Positions 1 through 7,989 of a stretch of 45,338 nt of DNA are shown piece by piece; positions within the stretch are counted from its first letter, which is position 1; each line of letters starts with the position of its first letter. The notes below the pieces were generated by a model. The model was not told the DNA's origin. It saw only the letters and a list, made by a program, of their open reading frames with translations, and did not search any database. Both the position numbers and the translations under genes were made by a program. Origin of the DNA: an uncultured Clostridia bacterium (GTDB lineage: Bacteria; Bacillota; Clostridia; TANB77; CAG-508); the NCBI GenBank assembly GCA_947632185.1, contig CANROH010000007.1, positions 1 through 45,338 on the forward strand, in the 5' to 3' direction.

Positions 1-36
1 TTATTTTTTTCTAAAATTATAGAATAGATAATATAA

Positions 37-80
37 AAAAACTAAATATTTACATCAATAATAGCAAATATTTAGTTTTT
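37..80 (-). terminator. Rho-independent terminator of pfkA
   Basis: A 15-bp inverted repeat (37-51 pairs with 66-80, 14-nt loop) lies 57 nt past the pfkA stop. On the minus strand it runs into a T tract. The stem is all weak pairs except one G-C and has flanking A/T tracts on both sides, so it may also stop plus-strand transcription. Confidence 0.75.
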
Positions 81-136
81 CTATTAATACATATGACCTT
101 ATTATAATTTAAATATAATAATTTTACAATAAATTA

Positions 137-1285
137 TTAGTCACCTAAACTCATTCCTAAATCTCTAGCAATTTTTATTAAATCATGATCCATTGGAACT
201 TTTCTTATATTACTTTCCTTAGTATTTCCAGAAGCAGCTCCTATAACTTTGTTGTTTCCAACAACATCTTCTAAAGAAACATACTCCATGCTTCCATTTT
301 TATAAGTTACTAATACATTAAAAATACCCTCAATTGCAAGTTTCATTGCTTTGCAACCATATTTTGTAGAAAGTACTCTATCAAAAGCAGAAGGAGATCC
401 TCCTCTTTGAACATAACCTAAAACTGTGTTTCTTGCTGCCATTCCAGTCAACTCTTCAAGCTGAGATGCTAATTTTTCTCCTACTCCTCCAAGCCTTATA
501 TTATCTAGACCTGCGCCATCATCTAAAGTTTTCTTTACAGTAATTGTTCCATCTTTTGGCATAGCTCCTTCTGATGTAACAATTATTGTAAATTCTTTTC
601 CTCTAGCTCTTCTCTCATTTATTTTATCTACCACTTTATTTATATCATAAGGTATTTCTGGAATCAAAGCAACATCAGCACCTCCTGCTATAGCAGATTC
701 TAGAGCAAGCCATCCTGCATATCTTCCCATTACCTCTAATACCATTATTCTGTGATGAGCTTCTGCAGTTGTATGAAGTCTATCCAAAGCTTCTGCTGCA
801 ACTGATACAGCTGTATTATATCCAAATGTCATATCAGTATGTGCAACATCATTATCAATAGTCTTTGGTACACCAATGCAATTTATACCTTTTAATGAAA
901 AATCTCTACTTGATTTTTGAGTTCCATCTCCTCCTAAAGTAAATATACAATCAAAACCATCCTCTCTTATATTTTGTACACATTGATCTGATAAATCTTT
1001 ATATTCTACAGTTCCATCTTCATTTACTACTTTATAATTAAAAACATTTGTACTATTTGATGTTCCAATAATAGTTCCACCTTTTGTTAGTAATCCAGAA
1101 GCATTGCCCTGTAAATCTAATTTAACATAGTTATTTTGTAATAATCCTTTATATCCTTCAATAAAGCCATAACATTCAACACCATATGTTCTTCCTGTTT
1201 TAACTATTGCTCTAATAACAGCATTTAGTCCAGGTGCATCTCCTCCATTTGTCAATATTGCAACTTTTTTTACTTTTGACTCCAT
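137..1285 (-). CDS. pfkA: 6-phosphofructokinase (ATP-type, mixed-substrate clade)
   Basis: Phosphorylates fructose 6-phosphate to fructose 1,6-bisphosphate in glycolysis; fba for the next step is also in the window. At 382 aa it is longer than the about 320-aa E. coli/Bacillus enzyme. Visible motifs are the N-terminal GGDAPGLN (residues 14-21), GGDGT (118-122), PKTIDND (140-146, catalytic Asp region), and EVMGRYAGW. The position equivalent to E. coli Gly104 is Gly, which is typical of ATP use. The position equivalent to Gly124 is Lys, a residue usually seen in PPi-dependent enzymes. The Gly/Lys combination is known in group III ATP-PFKs, so ATP is the likelier donor but this is inference. Start ATG has a GGGGG ribosome site 8 nt upstream. 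Transcribed alone, with its own promoter and terminator. Confidence 0.95.
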   Translation of the reverse strand: MESKVKKVAILTNGGDAPGLNAVIRAIVKTGRTYGVECYGFIEGYKGLLQNNYVKLDLQGNASGLLTKGGTIIGTSNSTNVFNYKVVNEDGTVEYKDLSDQCVQNIREDGFDCIFTLGGDGTQKSSRDFSLKGINCIGVPKTIDNDVAHTDMTFGYNTAVSVAAEALDRLHTTAEAHHRIMVLEVMGRYAGWLALESAIAGGADVALIPEIPYDINKVVDKINERRARGKEFTIIVTSEGAMPKDGTITVKKTLDDGAGLDNIRLGGVGEKLASQLEELTGMAARNTVLGYVQRGGSPSAFDRVLSTKYGCKAMKLAIEGIFNVLVTYKNGSMEYVSLEDVVGNNKVIGAASGNTKESNIRKVPMDHDLIKIARDLGMSLGD

Positions 1286-1340
1286 ATTATATCCCCCTTG
1301 ATATTAATATTTATGATACTAATTTCCTCAATCCTCTCAT

Positions 1341-1369
1341 ATTATATACATTTTTTTTTAACATTACAA
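1341..1369 (-). promoter_or_regulatory. SigA-type promoter of pfkA
   Basis: On the minus strand, TTGTAA (1364-1369) is separated by 17 nt from TATAAT (1341-1346), giving a leader of about 50 nt to the pfkA start. The spacer contains a nine-A tract. Confidence 0.7.
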
Positions 1370-1488
1370 GCATTAATATAAGATTTTAATTATTAAAATT
1401 TTTTATTTTGTGTGCACATAACAAAATTATTTTCATATATATTTTTAAAATTGCATAATATTGATTAAGAAAATATTTGGAGGATATT

Positions 1489-2698
1489 ATGAAACGAAAA
1501 ATTATTACTTATTTTATATTATTTTATATACTTTTAAGTACATGTTCTTTTGGATTTTTTAGTACATTTCCTATTTGGACTGAACAATCAGATACAATCG
1601 AAGTAAATAGTGATGTGGCAGATAATTTTTTAAATCTAGAATCAGAAAGCGCAATTTTGATTGAACAAACTACACGGAAAAGTTTTATATGAAAAAAATT
1701 CTCATGAAAAATTAAGACCTGCAAGTGTTACTAAAGTTATGAGTATTCTTCTAATCATGGAAGCATTAGATAGAGGTGATATTACACTGGATACTACTAT
1801 CCCTTGTAGTGAACATGCATCTTCTATGGGTGGATCTCAAATTTGGTTAAATGAAACAGAAACTTTAACTGTTAATGAAATGCTCAAGGCAATTTGTGTA
1901 GTTAGTGCGAATGATTGTACTGTTGCTATGGCAGAATATTTAGCTGGAAGTGAAGAATTATTTGTTCAAAAAATGAACGAACGAGCTAAAGAACTTGGTA
2001 TGAATGATACTACTTTTAAAAATTGTCATGGTATTGATGAAGATGGTCATCTTACTTCTAGTTATGACATTAGTTTAATGTCAAGAGAATTATTACAAAA
2101 TCATCCAACAATTACTAATTATACAAAAATTTGGATGGATAGTCTCCGTGATGGTAAGTCAGAACTTGTTAACACTAATAAATTAATTCGTACATATGAA
2201 GGAGCAACTGGCCTAAAAACAGGTTCTACAAGTCTTGCTCTATATAATTTATCTGCTAGTGCAACTAGAAATGATTTATCTTTAATTGCTGTTATAATGA
2301 GAGCACCTACTACAAAACTTCGTTTTTCTGAAGCAAAACTTTTGCTTGATTATGGTTTTAGTACTTACTCTTTTAAAAAAATTTCAACTAAAGGAGATAT
2401 ATTACAAAGTATTAATGTAAGTAAAGGAGTTGAAAGTAGTGTTAATCTTTTGTTTGAAAATGATAATGGTGTAATATTAAAAAAGAATAGTTCTTCAGAA
2501 ATTACACAAGAAATAGAATTAAATGATAAAATTGAAGCACCAGTTCAAAAAGATCAGGTTCTAGGGAAAATGAATTTTTATTTAGATAATGAATTGATAT
2601 CATCTGTTAACCTAATTGCAGAAAAGGAAATTTCGAAAATGAGCATATTAAATTTATTTGAAAAAACAATACATTCTTGGATTACACTTTTGAGATAA
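1489..2698 (+). CDS. D-alanyl-D-alanine carboxypeptidase (S11), interrupted by a +1 frameshift at CGG
   Basis: A penicillin-binding protein 5-type enzyme that trims the terminal D-Ala from peptidoglycan stem peptides outside the membrane. Translation starts at ATG 1489 with GGAGG at 1479-1483. Residues 1-25 are a signal peptide. After 62 codons an extra C (1675) puts CGG in frame, and reading on in that frame ends three codons later at TGA. Skipping C1675 gives a 402-aa protein with everything the family needs: TTGKVLYEKN at the join, SVTK (S79-K82), SAND (S139-N141), KTG (243-245), then a beta-rich C-terminal domain and a final amphipathic segment that could anchor it. No other damage is visible, which argues against an old pseudogene. 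Whether it is decoded by frameshifting, is a fresh mutation, or is a sequence error cannot be settled here. The exact Dac paralogue is not clear. Confidence 0.85.
1672..1678 (+). other. Candidate +1 frameshift site ACA-C-GGA
   Basis: Zero frame reads ACA CGG AAA and then reaches TGA at 1690-1692. Omitting C1675 gives ACA GGA AAA (Thr-Gly-Lys), the conserved sequence of S11 peptidases before LYEKN. It matches the sites at 27935 and 30953. Confidence 0.75.
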
Positions 2699-2716
2699 TG
2701 ATAATTTTCAAAAAAC

Positions 2717-2743
2717 ATTCCCGGGAGTTTTAATCCCGGGAAT
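2717..2743. terminator. Bidirectional terminator between the carboxypeptidase gene and guaA
   Basis: Perfect 10-bp stem ATTCCCGGGA / TCCCGGGAAT with a 7-nt loop, unusually GC-rich for this DNA. The T tract is on the minus strand (2710-2715 as A on plus), so it mainly serves guaA, but it also sits 18 nt after the plus-strand stop. Confidence 0.85.
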
Positions 2744-2751
2744 ATATATTA

Positions 2752-4605
2752 TTATTGCCATTCACATGTTGCTGGTGGTTTACTTGTAACATCATAAATT
2801 ATAAATTCGATTTTATCTCCATACTTTTCTGTAATCTCATTAACTGTTTTTTCTAGCATTTCCTTTGAAACTTCTTTTCCTATTTCTCCAGGTCTTCCTG
2901 TCATAAAATCATTTGTAACAAATGTTCTAATAGCAACTGAATATTTTTTATTAATTCCTATTGGAAGTAAAACCGCAAAAGTTTGATTTACCTTTGCCTT
3001 TTCTAAATTAGTTGTTACAATTTTATCTAATTCGCGAAGTAAATCAATGCATTCATCACAAATTTTCATATTGAAACATTTTGGATTTTCTGAAATTTTA
3101 TTTTCATTTAGTATGTATCCTACTCTATTAATAGTATTTATTGAATCTGTTATTTCTTTTGCTTTGCTTGTAACAGATTTCCACTCTAAATCTAATTTGT
3201 TTCCTGAAATTAAACATAAATTTTTATAACTTCTAGCATCACCTTGAACACCAACAGATTTAATTGGAAGAATATATCCTTTTTCAGAAGTTTTACAAAG
3301 TATATCATTTAATTTTTCAACTTCTTCATTAGTTATAGTAACTTCTTCATTTTTATCATGACAAAGCAACCTAATTGCAAGTCCAGGTCCTGGGAATGGT
3401 TGTCTTGAAGCAATACTTTCATCCAAACCTAATTTTCTTGCAACTTTTCTAACTTCATCTTTATGCCAATCACTATTTGTTTCTACTATAAGTCCCTTTT
3501 CTCTGGCTTCTCTTACTATTTTAACATCATTATGATGTGTTTTTATTTTATGTGCAAATCCACTTATATTGGGATTTCCACTTTCTATCAAATCAGGTCT
3601 TAATGTTCCTTGAGCTATAAAAGTATTTTTAGGATCTAATCCTAATCTTTCAATTATATTATTTGCTATTCTTATAAATATTTCTCCAATAATTTGCCTT
3701 TTGGTTTCCGGATCAATAGTATCAACTAATGGACCAATTTTCTTTCCATCAACTTCAATCACAGTATTAAAGAAATAATCTTTTGCATTTTCTCTAATCA
3801 AATTTTTTAATCCCAACTTTTTTAAATTTTCACAAATAATATCACTTTCATTCTTTCTCATAAAACCAGAATCTATATGTATTGCATAAATATTATCTGG
3901 ATTTAACGCCTTAACAAGTAATGCTGCTGTAACTGCTGAATCAACTCCTCCACTTACAAGTACTACGACTTTATTATCTTTAACTTTTTCTTTTATCATA
4001 TTTATTGATGTTTGAATTCTATCTTCAATAGCATAATATTCTTTATAATTTGCTACTTTTCGTATAAAGTTTTCCAACATTTTCATTCCTTCTTCTGTTA
4101 AATCAACTTCCGGATGAAATTGAAGGCCATACATTTTTCTTTCTACATTGGCAATACCTGCTATAGCATTACCTGAAGTTGCAATAATCTCAAAACCTTC
4201 TGGAGCAATTTTTACTGTATCTCCATGACTCATAAGAACTTGTTGAGTTGAAGATAATCCATCAAAAATTGGTATATTAGTATTTATTTTAACTTCATTT
4301 TGACCATATTCTTTTTTTACATTACTATCAACTACACCACCAAAATAGTCTGACATAAGTTGCATTCCATAACAAATTCCTAATACTGGAATTCCAAGTT
4401 CAAAAATTTTCTTATCGAATTTTAATCTTTCACCATCTCCAACATTATTTGGTCCACCTGATAATATAACTGATTTATATTCTAATAAATCTTCACTTTT
4501 TACATTAATAGGAAATATATCAGACTTTACACCTAGTTCTCTTACTCTCCTATCAATTACCTTTGTATATTGTCCACCACAATCTAATATTGCTAATTTT
4601 TCCAT
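2752..4605 (-). CDS. guaA: GMP synthase (glutamine-hydrolysing), long eukaryote-like form
   Basis: Converts XMP to GMP using glutamine and ATP. The glutamine amidotransferase domain (about 1-190) has Cys78 in GICYGM and His164/Glu166 in FHPE. The ATP-pyrophosphatase domain begins at about 195, with its P-loop SGGVDS at 218-223. The C-terminal dimerisation region ends in SKPPATCEW. The protein is 617 aa against about 515-525 for usual bacterial GuaA. Its motifs QGTLRPDLIES, KTHHND and RTFVTNDFMTG resemble the human-type enzyme, not the usual bacterial QGTIYPDVIES. The extra length lies in the C-terminal half. The start at 4605 is chosen because GGAGG lies 8 nt upstream; an in-frame ATG at 4635 lies upstream of that site. 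No purine riboswitch is visible in the leader. Confidence 0.95.
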   Translation of the reverse strand: MEKLAILDCGGQYTKVIDRRVRELGVKSDIFPINVKSEDLLEYKSVILSGGPNNVGDGERLKFDKKIFELGIPVLGICYGMQLMSDYFGGVVDSNVKKEYGQNEVKINTNIPIFDGLSSTQQVLMSHGDTVKIAPEGFEIIATSGNAIAGIANVERKMYGLQFHPEVDLTEEGMKMLENFIRKVANYKEYYAIEDRIQTSINMIKEKVKDNKVVVLVSGGVDSAVTAALLVKALNPDNIYAIHIDSGFMRKNESDIICENLKKLGLKNLIRENAKDYFFNTVIEVDGKKIGPLVDTIDPETKRQIIGEIFIRIANNIIERLGLDPKNTFIAQGTLRPDLIESGNPNISGFAHKIKTHHNDVKIVREAREKGLIVETNSDWHKDEVRKVARKLGLDESIASRQPFPGPGLAIRLLCHDKNEEVTITNEEVEKLNDILCKTSEKGYILPIKSVGVQGDARSYKNLCLISGNKLDLEWKSVTSKAKEITDSINTINRVGYILNENKISENPKCFNMKICDECIDLLRELDKIVTTNLEKAKVNQTFAVLLPIGINKKYSVAIRTFVTNDFMTGRPGEIGKEVSKEMLEKTVNEITEKYGDKIEFIIYDVTSKPPATCEWQ

Positions 4606-4677
4606 AAAATTCCTCCATTCATATAAAATTAACAAATCATATACTCATTAATTTTATATACAACTTCTAATACAATT

Positions 4678-4706
4678 AGTATAATATACAATAATATTAA
4701 AATCAA
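4678..4706 (-). promoter_or_regulatory. SigA-type promoter of guaA
   Basis: Minus strand TTGATT (4701-4706), 17-nt spacer, TATACT (4678-4683). It lies between the rpmE terminator and guaA, so guaA is transcribed separately from rpmE. Confidence 0.65.
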
Positions 4707-4721
4707 TAATTTCATTTAATA

Positions 4722-4750
4722 TAAAAAAAATCCTAGTTGATACTAGGATT
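4722..4750 (-). terminator. Terminator of rpmE
   Basis: Stem AATCCTAGT / ACTAGGATT (4729-4737 with 4742-4750) with a short loop, followed on the minus strand by a run of eight or more T. Confidence 0.85.
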
Positions 4751-4789
4751 CTTTATTGCGCAATAAATTTATATTTATAGGTAATTCTT

Positions 4790-4990
4790 TTAATCAATAC
4801 CATATTTCTTTTTAAATTTATCTGCTCTACCACCTGTAGTTTTTTGTTTTAAGCTTCCTGTCCAAAATGGATGACATTTAGAGCAAACATCAACTTTCAT
4901 TTCTGGTTTAGTTGAATTTGTTTCTATTACATTACCACATGCACATATAATCTTAGAAGCCATATATTTTGGTTGTATTTCTGCTTTCAT
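4790..4990 (-). CDS. rpmE: 50S ribosomal protein L31, zinc-binding type
   Basis: A 66-aa structural protein of the large ribosomal subunit. The zinc ligands are visible as CAC near residue 16 and CSKCHPFWTG near residue 37, so this is the C+ form; the zinc-free YkgM-type form lacks them. The start MKAEIQPKY at 4990 is preferred over an in-frame ATG three codons upstream because AGAGGTG sits 7 nt before it. Own terminator downstream. Confidence 0.95.
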   Translation of the reverse strand: MKAEIQPKYMASKIICACGNVIETNSTKPEMKVDVCSKCHPFWTGSLKQKTTGGRADKFKKKYGID

Positions 4991-5068
4991 GCAATTCACC
5001 TCTTTCTTACATTTTTAAAAACAATCTCATATATAATAACATATTATTTTTTCTATTTCAAGTACTCT

Positions 5069-5431
5069 TTAAAAATTAAGCGTAAAATCTTTAAATTTAA
5101 AAGATGAATTTTTATTAGTATTATTTTCATCTATTTCTTGATCTTCTACTTGATTTTTTACTTGCCCTTCTACTTGTCCTTCAGTTTCTTCATTATTATC
5201 TGAATTTGTTATCTCTTCTTGTGTTACATCTTCTTTAGTTATAACATCTTTTATTGCTTCTATATCACTATTTTCATCATTTTTTAATATATCAAATACA
5301 GTAACACCATCATTTGCTTTTTCTAGATTGTCTTTTAAAGAATGACGATTTACTAATTTTGAAGTTATATTAAATAAACAAGCAACTATGCAAACTGCAA
5401 GCAAAACTTTTTTCCACAATTTAGCTAGCAT
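5069..5431 (-). CDS. Small anchored acidic protein, unknown function
   Basis: 120 aa. A positively charged start (LWKK) is followed by a hydrophobic segment at about residues 8-24, then a long hydrophilic region rich in Glu, Asp, Asn and Gln with a short repeat of the type EGQVEGQVKNQVEDQ. The layout is a signal anchor with an extracellular or periplasm-side tail. No family was recognised. GGGAG lies 6 nt before the ATG. It is divergent from rpmB across 268 nt of AT-rich DNA in which no other gene is seen. Confidence 0.6.
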   Translation of the reverse strand: MLAKLWKKVLLAVCIVACLFNITSKLVNRHSLKDNLEKANDGVTVFDILKNDENSDIEAIKDVITKEDVTQEEITNSDNNEETEGQVEGQVKNQVEDQEIDENNTNKNSSFKFKDFTLNF

Positions 5432-5699
5432 AATGTTCTCCCTTCATTTACTACACTACAATTAATATTATACTATATTTTAGTCAAAAGTCAATACAAG
5501 ATTTTTACATTATGTTAACATATGTTTTTTACAATAGAATAATAAAATATATATTCTTATATTTATAATATTTTTTTATAATATTAATAATTTATCATTA
5601 TTCTTACATATTTTTTAAAAAATTACTTGTTTTTTTATTAAAATTATGTTAGACTATTAATTAGTCAGTTTATTAAATTAAATGGAGGTGCTTAAGAAT

Positions 5700-5900
5700 A
5701 TGGCAAAATGTGCATTTTGTGGAAAAGAAACAAGCTTTGGAAAACAACTTAGTATAACACGTTCTCATATTAGTAAAAGATCTACAAGAACAGTAAAACC
5801 AAATTTAAGAAGTGTAAAAGCTATAATTGATGGAGAAGTTAAAAGAGTTTCTGTATGTTCTAAATGCTTACGTGCAGGAAAAGTTAAAAGAGCTGTTTAA
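5700..5900 (+). CDS. rpmB: 50S ribosomal protein L28, zinc-binding type
   Basis: 66 aa, large ribosomal subunit. Contains CAFC near the start and CSKC near the end, the zinc form of L28, with the conserved SHISKRSTR and KPNLR segments. Start ATG 5700 fits MAKCAFCGK and has GGAGGTG at 5684-5690. The ATG at 5682 overlaps that ribosome site and is not the start. The last 18 nt of the gene are duplicated just after the stop and form part of its terminator. Confidence 0.95.
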   Translation: MAKCAFCGKETSFGKQLSITRSHISKRSTRTVKPNLRSVKAIIDGEVKRVSVCSKCLRAGKVKRAV

Positions 5901-5926
5901 AATAATATAAAGTTAAAAGAGCTGTT
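5880..5926 (+). repeat. 18-nt direct repeat of the rpmB 3' end
   Basis: AAAGTTAAAAGAGCTGTT occurs at 5880-5897 (last codons of rpmB) and again at 5909-5926 (left arm of the terminator), offset by 29 nt. The terminator's right arm can therefore pair with either copy. Confidence 0.9.
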
Positions 5927-5950
5927 ATTATCTTAACAGCTCTTTTGTTT
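5915..5950 (+). terminator. Terminator of rpmB
   Basis: Perfect 13-bp stem (5915-5927 with 5934-5946), 6-nt loop, then a T-rich tail. It also faces the end of spoVM on the other strand. Confidence 0.85.
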
Positions 5951-5986
5951 TGCAGAAAATTTACATTCTTTACCTAAATTATAAAT

Positions 5987-6064
5987 TTATGTAGATTTTA
6001 TTCCGAAAATAAATTTAACAATTCCTCTTAAAAATTTAGGTACTTTCTTTACTACAATTGTCAT
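5987..6064 (-). CDS. spoVM: Stage V sporulation protein SpoVM
   Basis: A 25-aa amphipathic peptide; in Bacillus SpoVM marks the convex forespore membrane and recruits SpoIVA for coat and cortex assembly. Here PKFLRGIVK occupies residues 9-17, aligning without gaps to the Bacillus PKFLGGIVR, including the key Pro9. The rest is a hydrophobic/basic helix ending GIKST. The gene is preceded by GGAGG 8 nt before the ATG. That site overlaps the stop codon of the upstream small membrane gene, so the two are probably translated together. In Bacillus the gene is under SigE control; here a CATAATA element at 6271-6277 upstream of the pair could be a sporulation-type -10, but this is weak. Confidence 0.85.
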   Translation of the reverse strand: MTIVVKKVPKFLRGIVKFIFGIKST

Positions 6065-6076
6065 GTTTTTTTCCTC

Positions 6077-6232
6077 CTATTTACCTAGTAAAAATTTTAT
6101 GCCTCCTACTAGCATTCCAATTCCTAATATGCAAATCCAGGCAACTGGAGGAAGAAATAAAACTAATAGGACTCCTATACCAAAACCTATCAAAATTCCT
6201 GCAATTACTTTTTTGAATTTACAAAAAAACAT
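6077..6232 (-). CDS. Small two-helix membrane protein upstream of spoVM
   Basis: 51 aa: a basic N-terminus (FCKFKK), a glycine-rich transmembrane helix (GILIGFGIGVLLVLF), a LPPVAW turn, and a second helix (ILGIGMLVGGIKFLL). The ATG at 6232 is preceded by GGAGGAAGGAG, one of the strongest ribosome sites in the window. It ends 12 nt before spoVM, so a joint role in sporulation is possible. I do not recognise a named family; short glycine-rich hairpin proteins of this kind are common in Clostridia. Confidence 0.7.
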   Translation of the reverse strand: MFFCKFKKVIAGILIGFGIGVLLVLFLPPVAWICILGIGMLVGGIKFLLGK

Positions 6233-6311
6233 TCTCCTTCCTCCTTTTTATATATTATTAGTTTTCAAGATATTATGTGAAAAAGAAAAATGTTTTTTCT
6301 TAATTTTTTAT

Positions 6312-6797
6312 TTAATTATCATCATCATCATCTTCATTGTCATCATCTTCATTATCATAATTTTCTTCATCATCATCGTAATTGTCATAAAAATCTTCTT
6401 CATCATCACTAAAATTGCAGTTTTGACAATTTCCATCATTATCGCAATCATCACAATAATCTTCTTCTAAAGTTGCCCCGCCTGTATAAGCAATATCTTC
6501 TAATAAGTCTAGTATCTCTTGTTCATTTAAAATAGTATCGTCTACTTTTACTTCTACAATTTCAAATTCTTCAATCTCATCATCTACCTCAAATCTTATT
6601 GTAATAGTACAAGGCTCATCATCACATGTTGCTTCTCCTGTAAAATCAACAAAGATTTTATTCTCTTCTTTTATAACATTATAATTTATATTATCGAAAA
6701 ATGATTCAAATAATTCACCAATTTTAAAATCTGGAATAGCATTAAATTCTCCATTGCAAATTAAACTTATATATTTATCATCAGTTACATTTTCCAT
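6312..6797 (-). CDS. Acidic protein with a cysteine cluster, unknown function
   Basis: 161 aa. Residues 1-110 look folded (alternating beta/alpha pattern, one isolated CDDEPC). Then comes a short Cys-rich segment CDDCDNDGNCQNC, which could bind metal, and a tail made almost only of Asp, Glu, Asn and Tyr. AAAGGAG precedes the ATG by 8 nt. No transmembrane segment. A weak AT-only hairpin follows near 6283-6300. No family was recognised; the acidic tail suggests a binding or chaperone-like role, but this is a guess. Confidence 0.65.
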   Translation of the reverse strand: MENVTDDKYISLICNGEFNAIPDFKIGELFESFFDNINYNVIKEENKIFVDFTGEATCDDEPCTITIRFEVDDEIEEFEIVEVKVDDTILNEQEILDLLEDIAYTGGATLEEDYCDDCDNDGNCQNCNFSDDEEDFYDNYDDDEENYDNEDDDNEDDDDDN

Positions 6798-6881
6798 AAT
6801 TTAAACACTCCTTTATAAACATATTATAAGTCTAAAAAGTGATAATTATAATAGCATAAATACTTAATTTTTTCAAGTATT

Positions 6882-7964
6882 TTATTTAGCTCTATCTTTA
6901 TCCTTTTTTGTTTTTTTAAATTTTACTTCTAATGTTGGAAAAGCTTCCATTAGTCTATTTTTTAACACAGATTTTTTACTAAAATTCTCAATAACTTGTT
7001 TTGTAATTTCTTCAGAAGAAATTTTTATATTTTTAATAGTATTATCAATCTTTTCTTTTGATACTTTTTGAAATTCTTGAAATTTTTCTTTTCTCTTTCT
7101 TATTTCATTATTCAAAACTTGCTTTTTCTCTTTTCCTTTTAATTCGAATTCAGTTCTTTTAAGTTTAATTTTATTTTCTACTGTTTCCTTTCCTTCTGAA
7201 ATTTTATTAATAATAAAATTTCCTTGATTATTTACTTTATTAGCTAACATTTTCATAGTTTCTAATGTATTTTCTGATAAAGCTTTTCTTGTATATCTAA
7301 CTTTTTTCTCAAATTTTAAAGTTTTTAATTTTAGCTTTCTTCCTAATAATATAACATTTGACTCAGCCTTCATAAATGCATCTTCTGTCTTATCTTTAAC
7401 CATTTCTGAAATTTGTTCTGTATTATCTCTAGCATTATGTGTTTCGCCTTTAAAACTTGATATAATTACAAAAGAAATTATAAAATCTACAATGAATATC
7501 ACACTTAAAAAACCTACTATAATATGCATCGCATTTGTAGGTAATTTATTATATATATTAAATAATAATGGATTTATATAACTAAGAATTAATGTAGCTG
7601 CAATTCCAAATGGTAAAAGAGTTTCAAGGCATATTCTTCCATTAATATTAAATTTTCTATTATGATAATCCCACCATCTAGCATTAAATAATTTCTCCAT
7701 AATATAACTTGTAGAATACTCTAATGTTCCGCAAATTACTGTAGATAAAACAAATAATACTGGTAAATCATCAACATATTTTCCTAACAAAAGAGTAATA
7801 ATAACAACCCCAACTCCATAAACTGGACAATATGGACCAATTAAAAAACCTCTATTTACAAATTTTTTTATATTTATAATTCCGCCTATAGATTCCATTA
7901 GCCAACCTGCAAAAGAGTAAGTAAAAAATAATAATATATACATTTCTATATTTTGTAATACCAT
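6882..7964 (-). CDS. CmpB-type membrane protein (PF06541) with long cytoplasmic tail
   Basis: 360 aa. The N-terminal 160 residues carry the hallmarks of the ABC_trans_CmpB family: FxYSFAGW near residue 15, FVNRGFLIGPYCPVYG, an EYxxSYIMEKLF segment, WWDY, and GRICLE. They span about five membrane helices. The family name implies an ABC permease, but such proteins usually lack an ATPase partner and their role is not established. None lies next to this gene. Residues after about 190 form a lysine/glutamate-rich, probably coiled-coil tail of some 170 aa, longer than in a minimal family member. ATG 7964 has AGGAGT 6 nt upstream. Confidence 0.8.
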   Translation of the reverse strand: MVLQNIEMYILLFFTYSFAGWLMESIGGIINIKKFVNRGFLIGPYCPVYGVGVVIITLLLGKYVDDLPVLFVLSTVICGTLEYSTSYIMEKLFNARWWDYHNRKFNINGRICLETLLPFGIAATLILSYINPLLFNIYNKLPTNAMHIIVGFLSVIFIVDFIISFVIISSFKGETHNARDNTEQISEMVKDKTEDAFMKAESNVILLGRKLKLKTLKFEKKVRYTRKALSENTLETMKMLANKVNNQGNFIINKISEGKETVENKIKLKRTEFELKGKEKKQVLNNEIRKRKEKFQEFQKVSKEKIDNTIKNIKISSEEITKQVIENFSKKSVLKNRLMEAFPTLEVKFKKTKKDKDRAK

Positions 7965-7989
7965 ATTAATACTCCTATAAAATATAATT

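Noticed and set aside
1661..2698. A separate gene starting at TTG 1661 for the catalytic part of the carboxypeptidase
   Set aside because: It would lack a signal peptide and ribosome site, and the bases before it in the other frame encode the expected signal peptide and N-terminal strand.
4606..4728. Purine riboswitch upstream of guaA
   Set aside because: No conserved three-way junction or loop motifs; only a plain promoter and AT-rich leader.
5648..5672. GACTA-TTAAT-TAGTC inverted repeat before rpmB
   Set aside because: Arms of only 5 bp in AT-rich DNA; no known operator matches it.
6063..6470. Plus-strand reading frame rich in Ile and Phe
   Set aside because: It is the shadow of the Asp-rich minus-strand gene and crosses the small membrane gene; no ribosome site.
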